A stretch of 6,844 bases of DNA. It comes from Rhodospirillales bacterium (GTDB lineage Bacteria > Pseudomonadota > Alphaproteobacteria > Rhodospirillales > Casp-alpha2). The stretch covers positions 1 through 6,844 of the forward strand of contig JANRAT010000116.1 of NCBI GenBank assembly GCA_030727885.1, written 5' to 3'. Positions 5,522 through 6,844 of the stretch are shown here, in pieces (positions within the stretch are counted from its first letter, which is position 1; each line of letters starts with the position of its first letter). Made by a program: the position numbers and the translations under genes. A model generated the notes under the pieces. It was not told the DNA's origin, made no database searches, and saw nothing but the letters and a program-made list of their open reading frames with translations.

Positions 5522-5547
5522 AATTCGCACGCAGCGCAGATCAGGCC

Positions 5548-5576
5548 TTTAAAAGGCTGCTGGCAGCCCCTACATT
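5548..5576 (+). promoter_or_regulatory. Candidate promoter giving a leaderless CinA-like transcript
   Basis: TTTAAA (5548-5553), a 17-nt spacer and TACATT (5571-5576) match sigma-70 at four of six bases each. Six bases separate the -10 box from the ATG at 5583, so transcription would start at or next to the start codon. That fits the absence of any Shine-Dalgarno. Two overlapping inverted repeats lie in the same stretch: GCCTTT-A-AAAGGC (5545-5557) and GGCTG-N4-CAGCC (5555-5568). Confidence 0.35.
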
Positions 5577-5582
5577 CCGCAC

Positions 5583-6392
5583 ATGACCAACACACCACAA
5601 AGCCCTGCTGAGTCTGCATCAAAGCCCGTGACCGCAAGTTTGGTGATCATCGGTAATGAAATCCTGTCCGGGCGCACCCGTGACGCCAATCTGCAGTATC
5701 TGGGCGACGAGCTGAACAAACTCGGCATCCGCATGACGGAAGTCAGGGTTGTTTCCGATATCCCGGAAGCGATCATCGAAGCCGTCAATACACTGCGCCA
5801 GCGTTACGACTATGTCTTTACCACCGGCGGCATCGGCCCGACGCACGACGACATCACGTCGGAATGCATCGCCAGAGCCTTCGGCATCGAATTCGGCCCG
5901 AACCCCGAAGCCGTGGCGCTTTTGCAGGCTTATTATACCGAGCGCGGCGATGAATTCACGGATGCCCGTCAGCGTATGGCCAACACACCCAAGGATGCGA
6001 TCCTGATCGATAATCCTGTTTCCAAGGCCCCTGGTTTTCAGGTTGAAAACGTATTCGTGCTGCCCGGTGTGCCGCGCATCATGCAGGCCATGTTTGCCGG
6101 CATGCGCCATCGTCTGGTCGGTGGTCAGCCGATGGTCAGCCGCACCGTAACGTCACATGTGCCCGAAGGCCGCGCCGGCGGGCCTTTGACCGAACTGCAG
6201 GCCCGTCATCCGGAAACCGAAATCGGCTCGTATCCGTTCTATCGCAATGATCGTCCGGGGGCACAGGTCGTGATCCGGGCCATTGATCCGGTCAAAGCCG
6301 ATGCGGCCGTTGTCGATGTCATCGAGATGCTGATATCGCTGGGCGGGGAGCCGGTGCTGGAACCGGTCGATGATGCAGGGCAGCCTGTCTGA
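5583..6392 (+). CDS. CinA/MoaB-type molybdopterin-binding-domain protein (stand-alone CinA N-terminal domain)
   Basis: The 269-aa protein carries the MoCF-biosynthesis fold shared by MoaB, MogA, MoeA and the N-terminal half of CinA. After a 15-residue polar leader come SLVIIGNEILSGRTRDANLQYL (19-40), the loop TTGGIGPTHDDIT (80-92) that binds the nucleotide or pterin group in this fold, PGFQVENVFVLPGVP (150-164) and a C-terminal alpha/beta part ending near residue 262. The CinA C-terminal NMN-deamidase domain is absent; related stand-alone proteins of about 250-260 aa are usual in alphaproteobacteria and commonly named competence/damage-inducible protein A. In CinA this domain has ADP-ribose pyrophosphatase activity; whether this protein does is inference, and a competence role is not indicated. 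The ATG at 5583 has no ribosome site; the next in-frame ATG (residue 51) falls inside the domain. It converges on bluB with a 5-nt gap. Confidence 0.88.
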   Translation: MTNTPQSPAESASKPVTASLVIIGNEILSGRTRDANLQYLGDELNKLGIRMTEVRVVSDIPEAIIEAVNTLRQRYDYVFTTGGIGPTHDDITSECIARAFGIEFGPNPEAVALLQAYYTERGDEFTDARQRMANTPKDAILIDNPVSKAPGFQVENVFVLPGVPRIMQAMFAGMRHRLVGGQPMVSRTVTSHVPEGRAGGPLTELQARHPETEIGSYPFYRNDRPGAQVVIRAIDPVKADAAVVDVIEMLISLGGEPVLEPVDDAGQPV

Positions 6393-6406
6393 TCAGGCTA
6401 TCTTTT
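6382..6406 (+). terminator. Short hairpin across the two convergent stop codons
   Basis: AGCCTG (6382-6387) pairs with CAGGCT (6394-6399) around a TCTGAT loop, and TTTT (6403-6406) follows three bases later. The loop holds most of the TGA of the CinA-like gene and the right arm enters the TAG of bluB. The 6-bp stem and short T run make a weak plus-strand terminator; the minus-strand reading has no T tract. Confidence 0.4.
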
Positions 6407-6844
6407 GAAAATGAACGTTTCGGCTTCGACGCGGGCCTGCCAGCCGGCACGCTCCAACTCGGGGTCGATGTGTTCCTCAACCGGATAGCCGAGGCACAGA
6501 TAGCCGACCAGCTTCCATGCTTCCGGCACATCCAGCGCCTCGTTGACAGCGACCGGATCCAGGATTGATGCCCACCCCAGACCGATGCCGTGCGCCCGTG
6601 CCGCCAGCCATAATGTGTTGATCGCACCGACCACGGAATAGACAAGCATCTCCGGCATGGTCTTGCGGCCAAGCCCGAAACCCATTTCGCTCGCCTGATC
6701 ACAATACACCGCCAGGTGTACCGGTGCTTCCCTGAGTCCGGCCAGCTTGAGGCCGGCATAAATATCTGCCTGCTTGCCGCTGTAATCCTTGAGTGCATCG
6801 GCATTGGCGGCTTCGAAATTGGCAATAATAGCAGCCCGACGGGC
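6398..6844 (-). CDS. bluB: BluB, 5,6-dimethylbenzimidazole synthase (nitroreductase fold), 3' part only
   Basis: BluB uses reduced FMN and oxygen to break up the flavin and release 5,6-dimethylbenzimidazole, the lower ligand of vitamin B12. The open frame runs off the right edge; 148 C-terminal residues are present, out of about 200-220 expected, and the start is missing. Numbered from the edge, visible marks are LKLAGLREAPVHLAVYCD (32-49), GLGRKTMPEMLVYSVVGAINTLWLAARAHGIGLGW (57-91), SILDP (93-97), LCLGYP and the basic C-terminus. The TMPE and SILDP motifs with the LWLAARA helix are those of BluB rather than general nitroreductases; Ser93 in SILDP corresponds, I believe, to the serine implicated in catalysis. 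The N-terminal Asp needed for activity lies outside the window. An internal GTG at 6709 is not a start, because conserved sequence continues upstream. It converges on the CinA-like gene. Confidence 0.9.
   Translation of the reverse strand, partial: ARRAAIIANFEAANADALKDYSGKQADIYAGLKLAGLREAPVHLAVYCDQASEMGFGLGRKTMPEMLVYSVVGAINTLWLAARAHGIGLGWASILDPVAVNEALDVPEAWKLVGYLCLGYPVEEHIDPELERAGWQARVEAETFIFKR

Noticed and set aside
4757..5530. Antisense open frame (257 codons) across the lipoprotein gene
   Set aside because: It opposes a gene with a strong promoter, ideal ribosome site and lipobox; the product has no recognisable features.
6398..6709. A complete 103-aa nitroreductase-like gene starting at a GTG at 6709
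   Set aside because: Conserved BluB sequence continues in frame upstream of that codon to the window edge, so it is an internal valine of a longer gene.
6319..6825. Minus-strand frame of 168 codons overlapping bluB
   Set aside because: Rich in Arg, Ser, Trp and Pro, typical of an out-of-frame reading; the adjacent frame carries unmistakable BluB motifs and continues to the window edge.

Overview
The window reads as ordinary chromosomal DNA of an alphaproteobacterium, most likely a Rhodospirillales member resembling Thalassospira. The evidence is the close likeness of the first gene to Rhodobacter L-malyl-CoA lyase, the run parvulin isomerase - argJ - mutT (an arrangement I recall from many alphaproteobacteria, often near secA), the Rickettsia-17-kDa-type lipoprotein and a BluB-type enzyme. 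The taxon is an inference from family resemblance; no search was run. I see no tRNA, rRNA, insertion sequence, phage gene or CRISPR array, and no gene-free stretch longer than about 260 bases.

Layout. Positions 64-1041 (minus): malyl-CoA lyase/thioesterase. Positions 1127-1157: a strong intrinsic terminator for the next minus-strand gene. Positions 1196-1492 (minus): an unrecognised 98-aa protein with one membrane segment. Positions 1753-4240 (plus): a tight three-gene operon of a secreted parvulin-type peptidyl-prolyl isomerase, ArgJ (arginine biosynthesis) and MutT (8-oxo-dGTP clean-up). The first two genes are 12 nt apart and the last two overlap by 20 nt. Positions 4258-4662 (minus): a small MarR-like regulator, convergent with mutT and divergent from a glycine-zipper outer-membrane lipoprotein (4895-5428, plus). 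The AT-rich divergent region between them has readable promoters on both strands and a perfect 12-bp palindrome on the regulator's own -35 box. Positions 5429-5582: GC-rich hairpins, then a CinA/MoaB-type domain protein (5583-6392, plus) that lacks a Shine-Dalgarno sequence and may be leaderless. Positions 6398-6844 (minus): the C-terminal two thirds of BluB (5,6-dimethylbenzimidazole synthase for vitamin B12), convergent with the previous gene, with a small hairpin across both stop codons.

Functionally these are unrelated housekeeping and envelope genes. The only evident functional links are the co-transcribed isomerase-argJ-mutT unit and the regulator/lipoprotein divergent pair. I do not see a new multi-gene system. 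The most checkable oddities are the start of mutT (a G-rich, possibly quadruplex-forming leader with a Shine-Dalgarno-like site set for a CTG start), the operator-like palindrome in front of the MarR-like gene, the possibly leaderless CinA-type gene, and the orphan small membrane protein.
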